Positions 1-11,650 are shown, numbered from the stretch's first letter. The stretch is 64,000 nt of DNA from Cristatella mucedo (GCA_009760855.2 WPIO01000070.1:1726001-1790000); one strand, 5' to 3'. The notes: generated by a model from the letters alone, not told the origin. Numbers and translations: made by a program.

Positions 1-175
1 TAATAATATAAATATATAAATAAATATAATACAATGCTGGCATGCTCAATCAGTCAGAGCCTGACAGTGCTTGAAAGTATTAGCGGTTCAGGAACTATAA
101 TAATTATTAACCGAATGTTACAACCTAGTTTGGACTGCATAATAACCTAACTGGGGTGATAGTTATTCAGTTGAA
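1..175. other. AT-rich sequence, nothing recognised
   Basis: AT-rich sequence with no open frame or repeat that I can name. Confidence 0.4.
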
Positions 176-177
176 CT

Positions 178-357
178 TTCGGCTTGGCACACTAGGTAAG
201 GCGGTTGCTCTTCATGACCTCGGTCCCGAGGTCGTGGGTTCGAATCCTGCGGGGGGGGGGCAAGCCTTTATTGCCGCTGCAAGCGGTGGTGATAGCCTTT
301 ATTGCTATTCTGCCGCTATACTTAAAGAGCTTTTAAATCAGCCAGTATTTTCTTTCT
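178..357 (+). repeat. SINE2 copy (tRNA-derived SINE)
   Basis: The tRNA-like head has an A-box-like stretch (TGGCACACTAGGTAAGG) and a perfect B box (GGTTCGAATCC). The body follows: a G8 run, then CTTTATTGCCGCTGCAAGCGG, a CTATAC motif and TTTAAATCAGC. Copies near 50290, 56455, 62765 and 63411 share this order, so it is a dispersed SINE family and not a tRNA gene. Confidence 0.75.
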
Positions 358-825
358 AGAGTAAGTGAAATGTACATTGTCTGGTGCTTCGCATATAATC
401 TTATTTGTGGTATTGAAAATACAGCTCGGAGTGACGTAAAGGCTTGAACTTGCTGTAGGGCTTGGGGCATTCTCGATTGCTGTCATGCCGATCTGCTACC
501 CTCGGAATACCGGAGTGGATATATACAGAATCGATGACTCGCTTGCGGCGCTGGAGAGTTCCAGCTCCACCAGTATTTGTCACCCAACTTTGAGGACTAG
601 CGCCCGTTAGGCGCACGTCTGTTGGTGGCGAAAGATTTTAGTTAGAGCATGGAGCCACCGGTTTGCGTTCGTCACTATGATTTATAAAACGAAAAGGTAC
701 AGCTCATAATTTTCTGATGCATGGGGATGTAAACAAGGGTAATTAAAAAATGGCCGTCGCCATCATAAAGAAGGTTCTATTAACTCTTAGAAGTTCCTTA
801 TGCAACTTGCATATACAGTATGCAC
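358..825. other. no gene seen
   Basis: Only short open frames without family resemblance; no repeat recognised. Confidence 0.35.
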
Positions 826-867
826 GCACGAATGCATGCACGCACGCACGCGGGCACACACACACTC

Positions 868-897
<30 letters not shown>
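826..897. repeat. GCAC / CA / TA compound microsatellite
   Basis: Runs of GCAC units pass into CA and then TA dinucleotides. Confidence 0.9.
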
Positions 898-901
<4 letters not shown>

Positions 902-1139
902 TCAGTATGTGTGTATAATCATTGTATTAGTCGGCTAGGATATGAAGGCATCGAAGTAATAGGCTTTCGCTGTGCTTAATAAGAAGTGGATTCTTTGGGC
1001 AGCTGGGCAGCTCGCATTTTTGAGGGGCAAATAGATCAAATCAAATTTCTAGCCACGTTTTCACGAAACTAGCATGTTTGTTTAATCTTCATTAACTTCA
1101 AGCAAACTCGCCTCCCTCAAACTGCCAACTTCCGCATAA

Positions 1140-1430
1140 CACGGCGCTAGTAAGTTTAGGGAGTTCGACGCCCTGGAAGGCATTGACAAATCAAAGCAGC
1201 AAGTAGATCTGATAGGTTTTGTATCGTCTGCATAACAATGAAAGCTAGATCGCGCTTGGCGATTAAATCGGCTAGATGATGATCATACGCCGAGAAAATG
1301 AATGGACCGAGCAGAAGTCCCCAGGGGAAACCGTACATGAGAGGCTCGTCGAATAGCTTTTGTCCGTTTAGATCAATGCTCTCAAATCTCTCACGGACAC
1401 AGGACCTCGACATTGGCAGTACAATGCATT
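1140..1430 (-). pseudogene. LINE-A reverse transcriptase fragment
   Basis: The minus strand reads a degraded segment of the family-A reverse transcriptase: RERFESIDLNGQ, then a decayed version of the PQGSVLGP block, then LADLIAKRDLAF. The longest copy (51690-53046) has the same blocks in the same order. The YADD catalytic box is missing, so this is a dead L2/CR1-clade fragment. Confidence 0.75.
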
Positions 1431-1499
1431 CCAAGGCAAAACGCGTTAATTGGAAGAATTTGATGATCAACGGGTTGAAACGCCGCCGAGGCGTCCACA

Positions 1500-1573
1500 G
1501 AACGCACTCCCCCGCCAATTCTTTGATCTCAAAGAACGCACTCCTCCGCCAATTCTTCGATCTCAAAAAACGC
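1500..1573. repeat. 34-bp tandem duplication
   Basis: Two imperfect copies of a unit beginning GAACGCACTCC and ending GATCTCAAA. Confidence 0.75.
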
Positions 1574-1580
1574 TGCTAGA

Positions 1581-2951
1581 AACCCTGGCACTGTAAGCAT
1601 CAAAGGACATGTGGCATTTGCATCATGCGAGCCTGTTGGTGCGACCCTCAAAGGAATGTGGTAGGTTCGTCACCTGGGTGATCATTCATTCCGTCATTGC
1701 CAGAGCAAGCAAGTGCCCGGTACCTCGACGACTCTTCTCTTCCTCGATTCGCCCGAGCCACCATTTCCCTAGTTTAAGTAAGTACTAGAAAATTCAACCT
1801 TTAGCTGCATACTGACAGCTGCTAGACATTCCTCTTTGGTTAGTCCGCACTAGCCGTGAGCCGTGGTTGAAATGGAAGGGCATTTAACTTTGCTCCTATT
1901 GATCAATATGCGAGGATACGATGACATAGACTTTGGGCCTGCTTTATTGGCGAGCACGGAAACCTTGTAGTGTTGCAGGCAGATGGCCCATATAATGAGA
2001 GTTGATTAGGAATTTTTACGAGCGAACGGTAATAGCTCCTGAACTAAAGTCATTGGCTGCAAACACGTCACGCGCATGCACAGCAGTCGGTATTGCATGC
2101 ACCCGCACGACAGAAACTAGAGCAGCAAGCTCTTCGAAGTATAGATTCAGCCATCTATACTAACCATATGTACCTGTAGATTCAACCACTTGTACCTTTA
2201 CCTGTTACCTGCATATTGGCTACTTTTGTCACCTTATCACCTGAATTAAATACCGTCAATATCTCATGTAGAATCATGAAATCTGACATCCTCAGCTGTA
2301 TAGTGCATTTCTCGGTTTCATCACGTGAAGCTTACATCACATGAAGTTCAGCCGGAGATTAGCTGAATCCCACGTTTAGGCAGAGCAAGCAGCCGATGCA
2401 GCCATGACTAATACGACATCGAAATGAGAGGGAGACAACGCTCCGAAGGTGACAATGAAAGACCTGAGGAAACGAAGTAGAGATCGGACACTGATGTAAT
2501 GTCGTTGACCTAATGACCAATGGCGAGCACTCATTGGGTTAATGCCATTATTGTTAGGCTACTATGCAATCAAGCCTCCCCGGTATACGAGTGCACTCTA
2601 GCCTGATTGCCTGCACTTCTGCTGCCGTCTGAAGACTGAGACACCTGGCGACCAGATCTATGCTGCCCCACGGACTGACCAGTCTTTCGGACCTGCAGCA
2701 CCCAGGTCAGTCATCGCCTAGCTCTAGAAATAAGTTCTAAGAAACCAAGGACCACGTTTTCGACGGCTCAATGTTTAAACAAAATGAGCAAGCATCCATG
2801 CCCACAATTTTTTCACAACTCAAAGCGTCAATGGCCATCGCGACTGCGAACGAAGCAAGTGTTTTAACACAGCTAATTGATGAAGTTTCATCTCCGCATA
2901 CGAGTGGAATTATAATGGTAATAGCATTTCACAGCTTCAAGGGAAACTTAC
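1581..2951. other. no exon found; probable intron of the minus-strand receptor gene
   Basis: A splice donor on the minus strand at 2950-2951 places this stretch downstream of the receptor first exon. I searched it by eye for a continuation of the ligand-binding domain and did not find one. Confidence 0.35.
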
Positions 2952-3395
2952 GAACGTAACGAAGGGTATAGCCCAAGCAGCGGCAAGATGGCCGACGGTT
3001 TCACAAGCTTTAGTAGTGCCGAGGATCGCTTTGATCTTTTTGTCCATCAAAGCAGCCGTTAGTGAAGCCGTCACGCCGATCGAACTGTCGGATTGACTGT
3101 CGTTTGAAGCGACCCAAGTCACGTCCAATCTTATATCGCCAGCCTGCGTGAAGTTTCTGATAGCCGCACTGAAGGATCGCCGCTGCTCGGGCGATGCGAC
3201 AAACACGGCAACGCTCAGGGTAGTGGCCGCCTCGACCCGAGACTCGAGGCACTGAGGACCAGCGACCAGCACGAGGACGATCAATGTCCGCCGAAGCTGC
3301 GTCGACGGGCAGCGGATCGCGCGCCTGCTGCTCCGAGCAGTGCTGAGAGGCGAACGAGTCCCGCTGAACCGCAGGTGGCACCAAGCAAAGGTCAT
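2952..3395 (-). CDS. first coding exon of a receptor with a type-I periplasmic-binding-like ligand-binding domain (receptor guanylate cyclase-like)
   Basis: The exon runs from an ATG at 3393-3395 and codes for 148 residues. It ends in phase 0 at a good donor (GTAAGT on the minus strand from 2951). Residues 37-46 (TLIVLVLVAG) form a hydrophobic core consistent with a signal sequence, although the basic N-terminal part before it is long. From about residue 58 the sequence reads like the start of an ANF_receptor fold: a beta strand (TLSVAVFVASP), a helix, then LDVTWVASNDS and ILGTTKACETVGHLAAAWAIPFVTF. The last block resembles the LGP..-..LAA.WNIP block of natriuretic-peptide receptors and relatives. 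NFT (81-83) and NDS (98-100) are possible N-glycosylation sites. The frame ends 4 codons past the donor, which supports splicing. Later exons should lie below 2950 or outside the window. A class C GPCR or an ionotropic glutamate receptor is an alternative. The fold is likely; the exact subfamily is inference. Confidence 0.6.
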
Positions 3396-4029
3396 TGCGA
3401 CACGCTGTCGTGCACACAGCAGGCGTTCACAGTATTCTAATGTCTTCAGAATAGCAGCGCGAAGCCCATCCTTACGGTAGCTTCTGCTCCCTACGCGTGA
3501 CGCAGATTCGTCGGCGTGCTTCCGGCATTGGCTGTGAGCAAACTAGGCTCGCCATTTCAGTTAGCATCCCTTCGTGGCAGCTGCCAGCTCGTACGTGTAC
3601 CGCGTGAGCTCGCCACGCCTCTCTCGCGAATCCTATTCGAGTGCTCGTCGGGGTTTCGGTAGCAATAGCACGCAGCGGTTGCTGTCAGCTGCTGCGTTTC
3701 AGTTCATATAATTAGGCTTGATGCCGGCCACTCGCAGCCGATAGAATGCTAAATATCGACCTTCTTGTTCAACTAATATAATGAAGCTGACGATAGCTGG
3801 GCGCCATTAGGGCTCGATTGATCTTTTTATTAGCTTTAGGGTACTCAGGTTCGAGGTCTCCGTGCGGTTGCCGGCGCGAAATTGATTGTGCCTCGGGGTA
3901 GCTGATCGCTCGAACGCAGGAATAGCCGCCATACTTAGTAGCGCGCTGGGAAAGCAATTACTTTCTGGGTTCCTTCTGAGCCGAGTTCAATGCTTGCTGA
4001 ATGCTCAATCTAAATTTCTTTGACTTTTC
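3396..4029. other. upstream region of the receptor exon
   Basis: This should hold the 5' UTR and promoter of the minus-strand receptor. No TATA box or other core element is clear. Confidence 0.3.
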
Positions 4030-4087
4030 CAGTCACGACCAAGTCCAAGGTCAAGCTCAAGTCACGACCAAGTCCAAGGTCAAGCTA
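4030..4087. repeat. 28-bp tandem duplication
   Basis: Two adjacent copies of a unit containing AGTCACGACCAAGTCCAAGG. Confidence 0.9.
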
Positions 4088-4785
4088 AACGCTCACTGGT
4101 TGCAGACGGTAGGCAATACAGACGAGTTAACGGAGTGATTATAACGCAATATTTTCTTCTACAGTTGTAAGTAAGCGCTGGCGTCAAGTAAGGTAGGTAA
4201 ATAGAAGGAGGAGAAGGGGACGTAGTGAAATGAGGCAGTACATGCGTGCGGGTAGATTCCCCGGCGAGTGATACCATTCTTGTGAGCGTTTACATGCTGA
4301 CACTGAGCTCAGAAAAAAAGAGAGGTGCAAAATTTCGTTGAGTCTCTAGCAGGTCTGCTGAGGGAACTATTTTATATGCATCTTCGAATGGAAATTCAAT
4401 ATCAAACGCGAGGAGCGAAAAAAACATCGAAACAGGTTTCTCCTTAACGAGTCCGGAATTCGCTAGGAATGGTAATGTTAGTAATACTGCTACTTGTAAT
4501 AGGCTGTTTGCATAGCACCCTGAGAGAACCAATTTTGTCCAATGGCTCTTTGAACCGCTACAATGTGACTAATAGCGCGTTAATAAGTGCACGATTTCGT
4601 GCTTAGAAAAGCAAGCAGAAGCTACAAACGTGTCACGTGCTTACGCCGGTATGCTAAAAACACGAGGGTACGCTTAAGGTGACCGGTTGCTGGGAGTTAT
4701 CTGGCTAGTTGCATACACTGTCATATGCCAGTAAGCTGTCGAAAAATGCAGGAACAAACGAGACCTGGCCACTGACGTAAAAGTT
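4088..4785. other. no gene seen
   Basis: An 80-codon minus-strand frame (4290-4532) has no recognisable motif and is probably chance. Confidence 0.3.
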
Positions 4786-4789
4786 TGAC

Positions 4790-5150
4790 TGACCGGAACA
4801 GCTGCATCTTCAACTGAGACTCGATGATTCAAGGTTATTACAAGTCGTGGCAGAAAATGGAAGCGAGCTCAACACTTTCAGCGCATAAAAACTGAAGGCC
4901 CTATCACCAGAAGGTTTTAATTTCGTGTGAGAGATGGTGAGTTGATTAGATGCAGGGGATGCGAGAGCACACTGGGATATGAGTATGGAGTTCAGTAGGT
5001 GAGCTGATGCAAGCAAGTTAAGCGACCTGTGAGCCAGGCTGAGGATTTTAAAAATGACTCGGGTTTTATCGAGAGATAGTGAAGCTCAGAATAGCGGAAC
5101 TGGGGTGATGTTTCAGCTACGCCGCTGAAGACAGACCAAATCACACGTGA
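4790..5150 (-). pseudogene. LINE C-terminal fragment (L2/CR1-like)
   Basis: The minus strand reads LKPSGDRAFSFYALKV followed by SSLPF. This matches the conserved C-terminal block ([21 protein letters not shown] in the family-A copy). It is more diverged than other family-A copies and may be a separate subfamily. Confidence 0.6.
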
Positions 5151-5194
5151 GCTACAGCTTTATTTGCTAGCTGCAGCCAATTTAAGGTTCAGGA

Positions 5195-6030
5195 CTAAAG
5201 TCCTTAATAATATTAATAGTAATTAAACAGTTGACAAAGAAACCTCAGAGAACTCAATCTCTTTCTAGGGGCTTTACGATTGCTGCAGAGGAAGCCCGAT
5301 CGAATGGTTAGTGGTAGCATGCTCGATAAACAACAATAATGATATGGTTAGAGGGGACATGCACAGGGTTAGCATGCAAGTGTGGTTAGTTGCAGCATGC
5401 ACAGTGTCAGAACGCGTAAGCAAATAAAGGACGAATCACAGGGACCCACTCAATGCTGTGATGAATGTTTGATTTAGTTTCTTTTTAAATGCGGTCAAGT
5501 CAGGAGATGTCATGACGCGGGTCCGGAGTGAGTCCGAGGCCTTGGGAGCATACGAACTAAAGGCTTTGAGGATTTGAGATTCGTAAGAGGTATAGGTTAA
5601 AAGTTAGATGCTGAAAAGCGGGCGGTACGATGCTTAATCAAGTGGGGGAGTAGATCTGATAGGTAGGCTGGAGCCAAAGAATGGAGGAACCTAAAAGTGA
5701 GCGACAAAACCTTGAAGTCAATGCGTTGCTTGACTCGGAGCGAGTGCAGGTCGGCGAGAAGTGGTGTAATGTGGCAACTGCAACGCTCACTAGAATGGTG
5801 TAAACACAAGAATGAAATAGTTTAGCTATAGTAATCTTGTGTGAGCCAGCTCTGACTTTGCAAAGTTCCTTAACTTAACTGTAAGTAGGGTGACTTGATA
5901 GTGGAAGAAATGTTCGAGCCTACTGGCAACTCGTTTTGGAATAGCCTTCCTAGATACGGCCGTTATCATTGGAGTGATGCTAGCTTTACCAGTCTTGAGG
6001 GTGAGGTCTTCCAACTTTCAGGTATGATTA
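5195..6030 (-). pseudogene. LINE-A 3' part
   Basis: From the 3' end (low coordinate) it has an ATT-rich tail and the AAGxxCCTAGAAAGAG...CTCTG stem-loop. Then come the spacer with GCATGC-rich CATGCTGACCCTGTGCATG motifs (reverse complement) and reverse transcriptase C-terminal sequence such as CHITPLLADLH, VKQRIDFKVLSL and [11 protein letters not shown]. The segment 5826-6014 is a decayed upstream part. Several stops are present and it is non-functional. Confidence 0.8.
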
Positions 6031-6057
6031 GATTTGCCCACAACTATTAGGTTGGTC

Positions 6058-6168
6058 TCGTCATCGTTAAGCTTATGGAAGTCAGTAGCCGTCCAATCAT
6101 CGTAAAGCTTCAGGTAATTAGTAGCCGTCCAATCATCGTTAAGCTTCAGGAAGTCAGTAGCCGTCCGA
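6058..6168. repeat. three tandem copies of a ~42-bp unit
   Basis: Each unit contains ATCGTTAAGCTTCAGG and AGTAGCCGTCC. Confidence 0.85.
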
Positions 6169-6312
6169 GCTGCTGCTAGACTGCAGCCGATAACTGCTAG
6201 CGAGCCCTTCTAGTCCTCGTTATCAAGTTCCGAGACCTTGATGCGTTGACCGGTGCTGCACCTGACCGTACAAAAGCGAGTGTTGTCAGTTGTTCACTAA
6301 CGAGCTGGTGTA

Positions 6313-6356
6313 GCCTGCAGGTGAGCCTGCAGGCTCACCTGCAGGCTCACCTGCAG
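6313..6356. repeat. 34-bp perfect palindrome with a partial extra unit
   Basis: CCTGCAGG and GTGAGCCTGCAGGCTCAC nest into a perfect inverted repeat at 6313-6346. A further GCTCACCTGCAG unit follows directly, so the site is both a tandem and an inverted repeat. Confidence 0.9.
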
Positions 6357-6940
6357 CCCGTTGTTTCGAACCGCTGGCAGAAGATTTCGATCATACAGAG
6401 CCTAGTGCTGTGCTGATAAACAAGAGCTGCGTGACGAGCGTGCGAATCCGCGAGCCAGCACCAGCCACCAGGGGGAGCTTCGGCAGAGGCGCTTTCGCCG
6501 AGATGCTTTCACATGCGTCGGCCGTGCCCCTGATTGCTGCACGAGTGGGCTACCACACTCGATGTGGTAAGCAGCCGGGGCGTGCTATTAGTGATTGCTA
6601 AGACAGGGGAGTCGAGTGGAAGAGCAGGGGAGTCGAGTGGAAGAGCAGGGCCGAGAGAAGCCGTGCTTCGCCTTCGCCCTGCTCCGTGTGTAGGTGGAAT
6701 AAACTGGCGGTGTTGCTCGTCGGCTTGCGTTCTGTGCCGTTCGAGACGATAACTCAGACTACAGGAGCCAAGCCGTGGCGGTTCTTGTGAGTCAGCGTAT
6801 GAACTTTGCTCTGTATCCGTTGCTCAACCGCCATCCATCCTAGCTCTTTTAGCAAAGCTTACTGCTTGGCCGAATCGGCTCAGTTAAGCATTGCCACAAC
6901 GAAGCCCTCTTGAAGCCATCATCGCTAAGTGGGCGTTACG
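6357..6940. other. CpG-rich stretch with a possible polyadenylation signal
   Basis: It holds a 20-bp tandem duplication at 6603-6650 (GGGGAGTCGAGTGGAAGAGCA). At about 6699 there is AATAAA followed by GT-rich sequence. No coding frame with an ATG and family resemblance was found. Confidence 0.3.
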
Positions 6941-6944
6941 CTAC

Positions 6945-7022
6945 ACGTCGCTACAGCAGAATTGTGGAAATGAGTTCCACAGGCTGGGACCTGCAGAACA
7001 ATAGCTTTGACTGTCAACGTTA
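6945..7022 (-). repeat. LINE-B fragment
   Basis: The segment with AGAATTGTGGAAATGAGTTCC, then GGGACCTGCAGA, matches the block coding [12 protein letters not shown] in better family-B copies. Confidence 0.6.
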
Positions 7023-7424
7023 TAGCAGGATGCGTCTAGTGTGTAATTTATTTCCTTTTGTAGTTGAATGGAAAACCAGGCTACGTTCTTTGATTGCTTG
7101 TGCAATACGCTGTGCTGGTTCAGGGTGAAGCAGAAGAAGAAATGCTAGAGAAAAAATGTACTTGCTCTCACGCGAGCAAATAGGCCACGCAACGCGTGGA
7201 AGCCTTGACCTTGGCACCTTGGACCAGCACATCCTGAGTAATCGATGAATCAAATGCATCGCTCGTGCGAATACACCGCTGCTGCTGGCGGCTGAATGGT
7301 GAATACACACAATGACAGCTGATCTCCAGTTTGCCAGACAGGCCTAGCCGCTGCGCTCATATTTATTTCCATTTTTTCCCCAAACAAGTCTTATCTGCCT
7401 AAGCTGACATAAATGTAAAAAATA

Positions 7425-7574
7425 TAATTCTTTTGTATAGTGCCCTAAGAAAACTCAATTTATATTCAGGCACTTCGCGTATATATCACGGGGCTCAATC
7501 CCACGACGTCGGGCATAAAATAAGTTCACCTTGATCTTGGTCGGGACGGGCACCACTGGACCGAGCCAGCGCTG
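7425..7574 (-). repeat. SINE1 copy (tRNA-derived SINE)
   Basis: Read on the minus strand, a tRNA-like head (GGTCCAGTGGTG..., B box near GGGATTGAGCCCC) is followed by the family 3' end CCTGAATAtAAATTGAG...CTTAGGGCACTATAC. It is diverged. Confidence 0.7.
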
Positions 7575-7589
7575 CAACTCACAAGAAGT

Positions 7590-8449
7590 GCTGCGAATCA
7601 CTAAGCAATGCAGCCATGCAAGTAGTACTTGCAGCTTACTAAGTCGCCACCTGAAGCCCGTGCTCGCCACGTGCGGCGGCTATTTTAGGCTCCGGAGTGG
7701 CGACAGTTCGAGCTATTATGATTTGCTCAGTGCCTGCCTGCTTATTTGCTTGTTCGTTTTATGCGTTTACACATAGCTATCTAATTAGACCTAATTAGAT
7801 CAGACGCGGCAGTGGTATTCTCTGGGGTGCTGTGGCCTCCGAGCAGGCACTGGCTGCAGGAATGGCTGCAACCTATGCAACGTTCGGTGGCCCTCACCAT
7901 GCAATCTAAGTCGAGCTCCACGAGTCTGGAAAGCTGCAATCAATCACATTCCCTTTTCGAAAAAGTGCATTATCTGCCGGAAATGCACAACAAAATCAAA
8001 TTTTCGAAATAGCCACCTCTCCGGAATATTGGCACTTCAGCTGCCTTAAGCTGACACTAATAATCTACAAATGACGCGTTCATGACTTGACATACCGGTG
8101 CGATGAATGAGAGGTAGACCTAATCACTCGATGAAAAATGGAATCGCTGGCAAAGAACGAACGCTCGAAGCTAAAACGTTAGAATGCACGATCAACTGAC
8201 TTCTAGCTCCTAAAATATCAGCACTCCAGGTTTACTTTCTACTAGTAGCATCAAGAAATGGGATGGACAAAAGATTTACGAGATAGCAAAACTGAAAACG
8301 CATTGTTGTACCCTACACTTCAATGAAATGTCACATGACGAACCAGCTAGCAAGCCACATGCCGAAGCCGTAACCATAGCAAATAGAATGATCTCTTTCT
8401 CTACCTTCAATATTCACTTTTCCCGCCATGTCTGTGCCCTATTTCTCCT
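7590..8449. other. no gene seen
   Basis: No recognisable exon or repeat apart from short AT-rich patches. Confidence 0.3.
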
Positions 8450-8516
8450 TTCCTGTCTCTCGCTTTCTCTCTCTCTCACTTCACTTCTATGGCTTCTTCT
8501 CTTTTTATACGTCTTC

Positions 8517-8580
<64 letters not shown>

Positions 8581-8635
8581 TTCTCTCTCTTCTCTCTCTC
8601 TCGTTTTCTCTATCTCGCTGTCTTTCTCTCTCTCT

Positions 8636-8724
<89 letters not shown>

Positions 8725-9126
8725 GCGCGCGCTCTCTCTCTATATATATATCTTCTCTCTCTTTCTTTCTCTCTCTTTTGCTGTCTCTCCCTGTGTACAT
8801 CTCTCTCTTTTTCTCTCTCTCTCTCTCTCTTCTCTCTTTCCCTCTCTCTTTCTATCTCTCTCTTGCTCTCTCTCTCTCTCTTCTCTTTTTATTTCTCTCT
8901 CTCTCTCTATCTCTCCCTCTCTCTCTCTCGCTCTCTCTCTCTCTTCTCGCTCTCTCACTCTCTCCCTATCTTCTCTCTCTCTTGCTCTCTCCTTCTCTCT
9001 CTATATTCTCCCTCTCTCTCTCTCTCTCTTTTCTCTCTCTCTTTTCTCTCTCTCTCTTTCTCTTTTCTCTCTCTTTTCTCTCTCTCTCTCTCTTTCTATC
9101 TCTATCTCTTCTCACTCTCTATCTTT
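8450..9126. repeat. long CT-rich compound satellite
   Basis: About 680 bp of CT dinucleotides with interspersed TTTCTC, TATCTC and GCTCTC variants. The many overlapping long frames of Leu/Ser or Arg/Glu here are products of the repeat and are not genes. The satellite ends directly against a LINE-B 3' end. Confidence 0.95.
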
Positions 9127-9340
9127 GTAATGTAATGTATCTCCGTCTGTAACTCCTCAAAGTCATAAAGACCATTTGGGTGTTACGCAGGAGAGTTTTG
9201 TATCGCGTTCTCACAGCCTAAGCGGCTTTCGGTACGCATTCGGTACCCAACAGACTTCGTCTCACGCAACAAAGAGAAAGTGAGAAGCATAGCAGAGTCA
9301 GGAGAGCTGTTGAGGTAGTTGAGGTAGTGACTATTTTTCG
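9127..9340 (-). repeat. LINE-B 3' end
   Basis: It begins with the family-B terminal block (TAATGTATCTCCGTCTGTAAC on the plus strand). It continues through CAGCCTAAGCGGCTTTCGG and AACAAAGAGAAAGTGAGAAG, which match the other copies. Confidence 0.85.
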
Positions 9341-10320
9341 TCTGAGCTTTTTATTGCGGATCTCCTGGGTCACAGGGCATCAGGGGTCACAGGGTCACGT
9401 CTTATAATCAAGGCTTCGGGCAGGGTTGTCCCGTGCTCCCGCCCGGAGAGGAGCAGCAACAACACTGTCAGCTCAATCAATCAATCAATCAATCACATGC
9501 GAAAACCTCTGGAAAAGCACTGCACATCTGATGGCTGTGTGATTTAAGTATTACAGCTTAGCTAGAAAAGCTTATTGAGCTGTGGAAAGAGAGTTTGGAG
9601 AGTGTGGAGTTTGCTTAAGTCTCTCAACTTTGTGAAAGGTTCCAAAGTTGGGCAATTAGGTCAGTAGGAGCAGCTAATGTTTCGCATGCCCACGGCCGAG
9701 TGAAAGCAAGCTTTTTTCGCTGAAAGATTTATTTATACTGAATATTTATGCTGAACGATTTGCGACTCTTGAACTTCACGCCTTGGGCAGCAGGAACATT
9801 CGCACCGTAGGAACTGGGGGGGGGGGAGCCTAGATCTGGACGTCGCCCCAGCAGGGCCAGTTAGTTAAAAGGCATGCGTGGCTTAGCGGTGGTCAGCTGC
9901 GTCTGACCGCCGCATCACGATCCTGACCGCTGCTAAAACACTGCACCACGACCCTGACCCTTGACCCTGACCCGAGATCTCCACCAGGGTAAGCAATTCA
10001 CTTTCTTGGTCTCTTGGACTGAGCAGCCGTTCTCTTTTTTTCACAGCCTCGATTTGTTTCTATCGGACCTCTACTCCAACTTGTACGATTGCTTTAACTG
10101 ATCTACAGCCAGACAGCTTACCGGCTTACGGTACTTACCGACTAACAAGCTTCACCGCACCCAATTACAGACGAACACGCTTTGCCGCATCCACTTAGCT
10201 ACTAACAGGCTTAGCCACACCCACGTGCCGACCAATGAGCTTCGTTCACTACGCTATCGCTGCTACAGTGGGCCGCGGAGCGGGGCGAATGCTACAGATG
10301 GCGGTCGCTAGCCGAAGAAT
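9341..10320. other. no gene; short degenerate tandem repeats
   Basis: It contains a (CAAT)5 microsatellite near 9474-9495, CTGACCC-type repeats at 9905-9975, and about four decayed ~30-bp units (GCTTxxCCxCACCCA...) at 10140-10250. Confidence 0.5.
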
Positions 10321-10599
10321 AACTATATAATATATTGACAGTCACGAGGCCACTCAGCGGCGCCCCGAACAAGGCAAGAATCACCATAAAGGATCATGAG
10401 TAGTTCAACATTGTAATTTAGCACTGACCATGACATCTGCTGATAAAGCGATTCGTGTCGAAATAATGAAATGTAATTACAGACACCGTTGCTTTCTCCA
10501 TAATCGCAGTTGACGGATGCCCATCCGTCGCTGCAACTAGTTTCAGAGCACCGTTTCCATCTCTCTGCTTCAAAGCACCGAAGCAATCGATTGGACTTT

Positions 10600-10745
10600 C
10601 GAGGATCAGCCGAGATTTAAATAATAGTGTTTTCGTCGTGAGATCGGCAGGATTGAGTTTCACCAGCATCCATTGTGCCTCGGATGCAAAGCGGAGGGTA
10701 ATTGACAAAGCCTCTGAATGACCCTGACATCGACTGGAGCCACTC
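10600..10745 (-). pseudogene. possible retroelement pol fragment
   Basis: A minus-strand frame reads EAQWMLVKLNPADLTTKTL. This resembles the ending of Copia-type RNase H domains (NPADxxTKxL). The match is short and there is no other pol motif nearby. Confidence 0.2.
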
Positions 10746-11600
10746 TCACAGGGACATGACCTCAGAAGGTTGCCGTCAGGCGGCCGGGGCCTTGCCTTGC
10801 TTCGTGCGCTTGCATAAGCGGCTGGGTTAAGTTGAATGGCATTGTGCTCATAATTTAAATGAAGATAACGACGGAAAAAAACTGCTCTAGCACTTTCACA
10901 GAGCTCTTGCGAGAACTGCCGTCTTGAGATTCTTACGCTTACACTTTTCGTGACAACTCTAAACCCGGTCTACTAAAAAAGCAGCCATCTCGGCTGTCAG
11001 GCACTCAAAACAGCAGTCATTACGTGGCTTACTTGAAGTATGCTGACAGCTCGCTACGACATTTAGACACCAATAGCCTGAAACCATGCCCACTAGTATA
11101 AGGAAATGATTCTCCGTTATAATACATGTAAGGCATTTCATAGCGCCTACGAAAACTAAATATATTTCCAGAAACTAGCGTCTACACTACTAATTTTAGT
11201 GCACCTAAGCATTTACATTGCAAATCACACCTGAAGAGAGAAGCCCGTAAAGAGCAGTTGATTTCTTATTCTTTTGTAGATCTTACGGTCAGTGAATCGA
11301 TATCAGCCGATGATGAATTGCTGTTTTGGGAGCACATTGGCCCGGCCTGAAAGCCAGACTGAGGATCTGATCTTAGAATTGATTCAATGCTTGTAGCGAG
11401 TAGATGAAACTGAGGAAGAATGCATGTGACATGGCAGCTACGACGTGGACGACCGAAAAGAAACGTTTGAGACGACAAGGGCACATGCCGCGAGTCCTAA
11501 ATAAAGGGAATCTCGATAATCTCAACGAAATGTTGCAACTAGATTAACTAAGTTTTCTGTCGCACGCTTATCTTAGAAGGCCCCAACTTTGGCCGCTTAG
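10746..11600. other. no gene seen
   Basis: No coding frame or repeat that I recognise. Confidence 0.3.
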
Positions 11601-11650
11601 GCATAGTGGCGGAGCCATGGTTTGTCTCTATGGGGGGCCAGACCTGCAAA

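Noticed and set aside
178-260. A tRNA gene
   Set aside because: The B box is perfect, but the same head and body recur in at least four dispersed copies, so it is a SINE.
3010-3417. 135-codon minus-strand frame
   Set aside because: Shadow of the receptor exon in another frame.
8328-9152. Long plus and minus frames of Leu/Ser and Arg/Glu repeats
   Set aside because: They are translations of the CT satellite, open in several frames at once.
11602-11640. MITE-type terminus (AGTGGCGGAGCCATGG...GGGGGGCCAG), with a weaker relative at 62585
   Set aside because: Resembles a common MITE end, but no second terminus or target duplication was found at either site.
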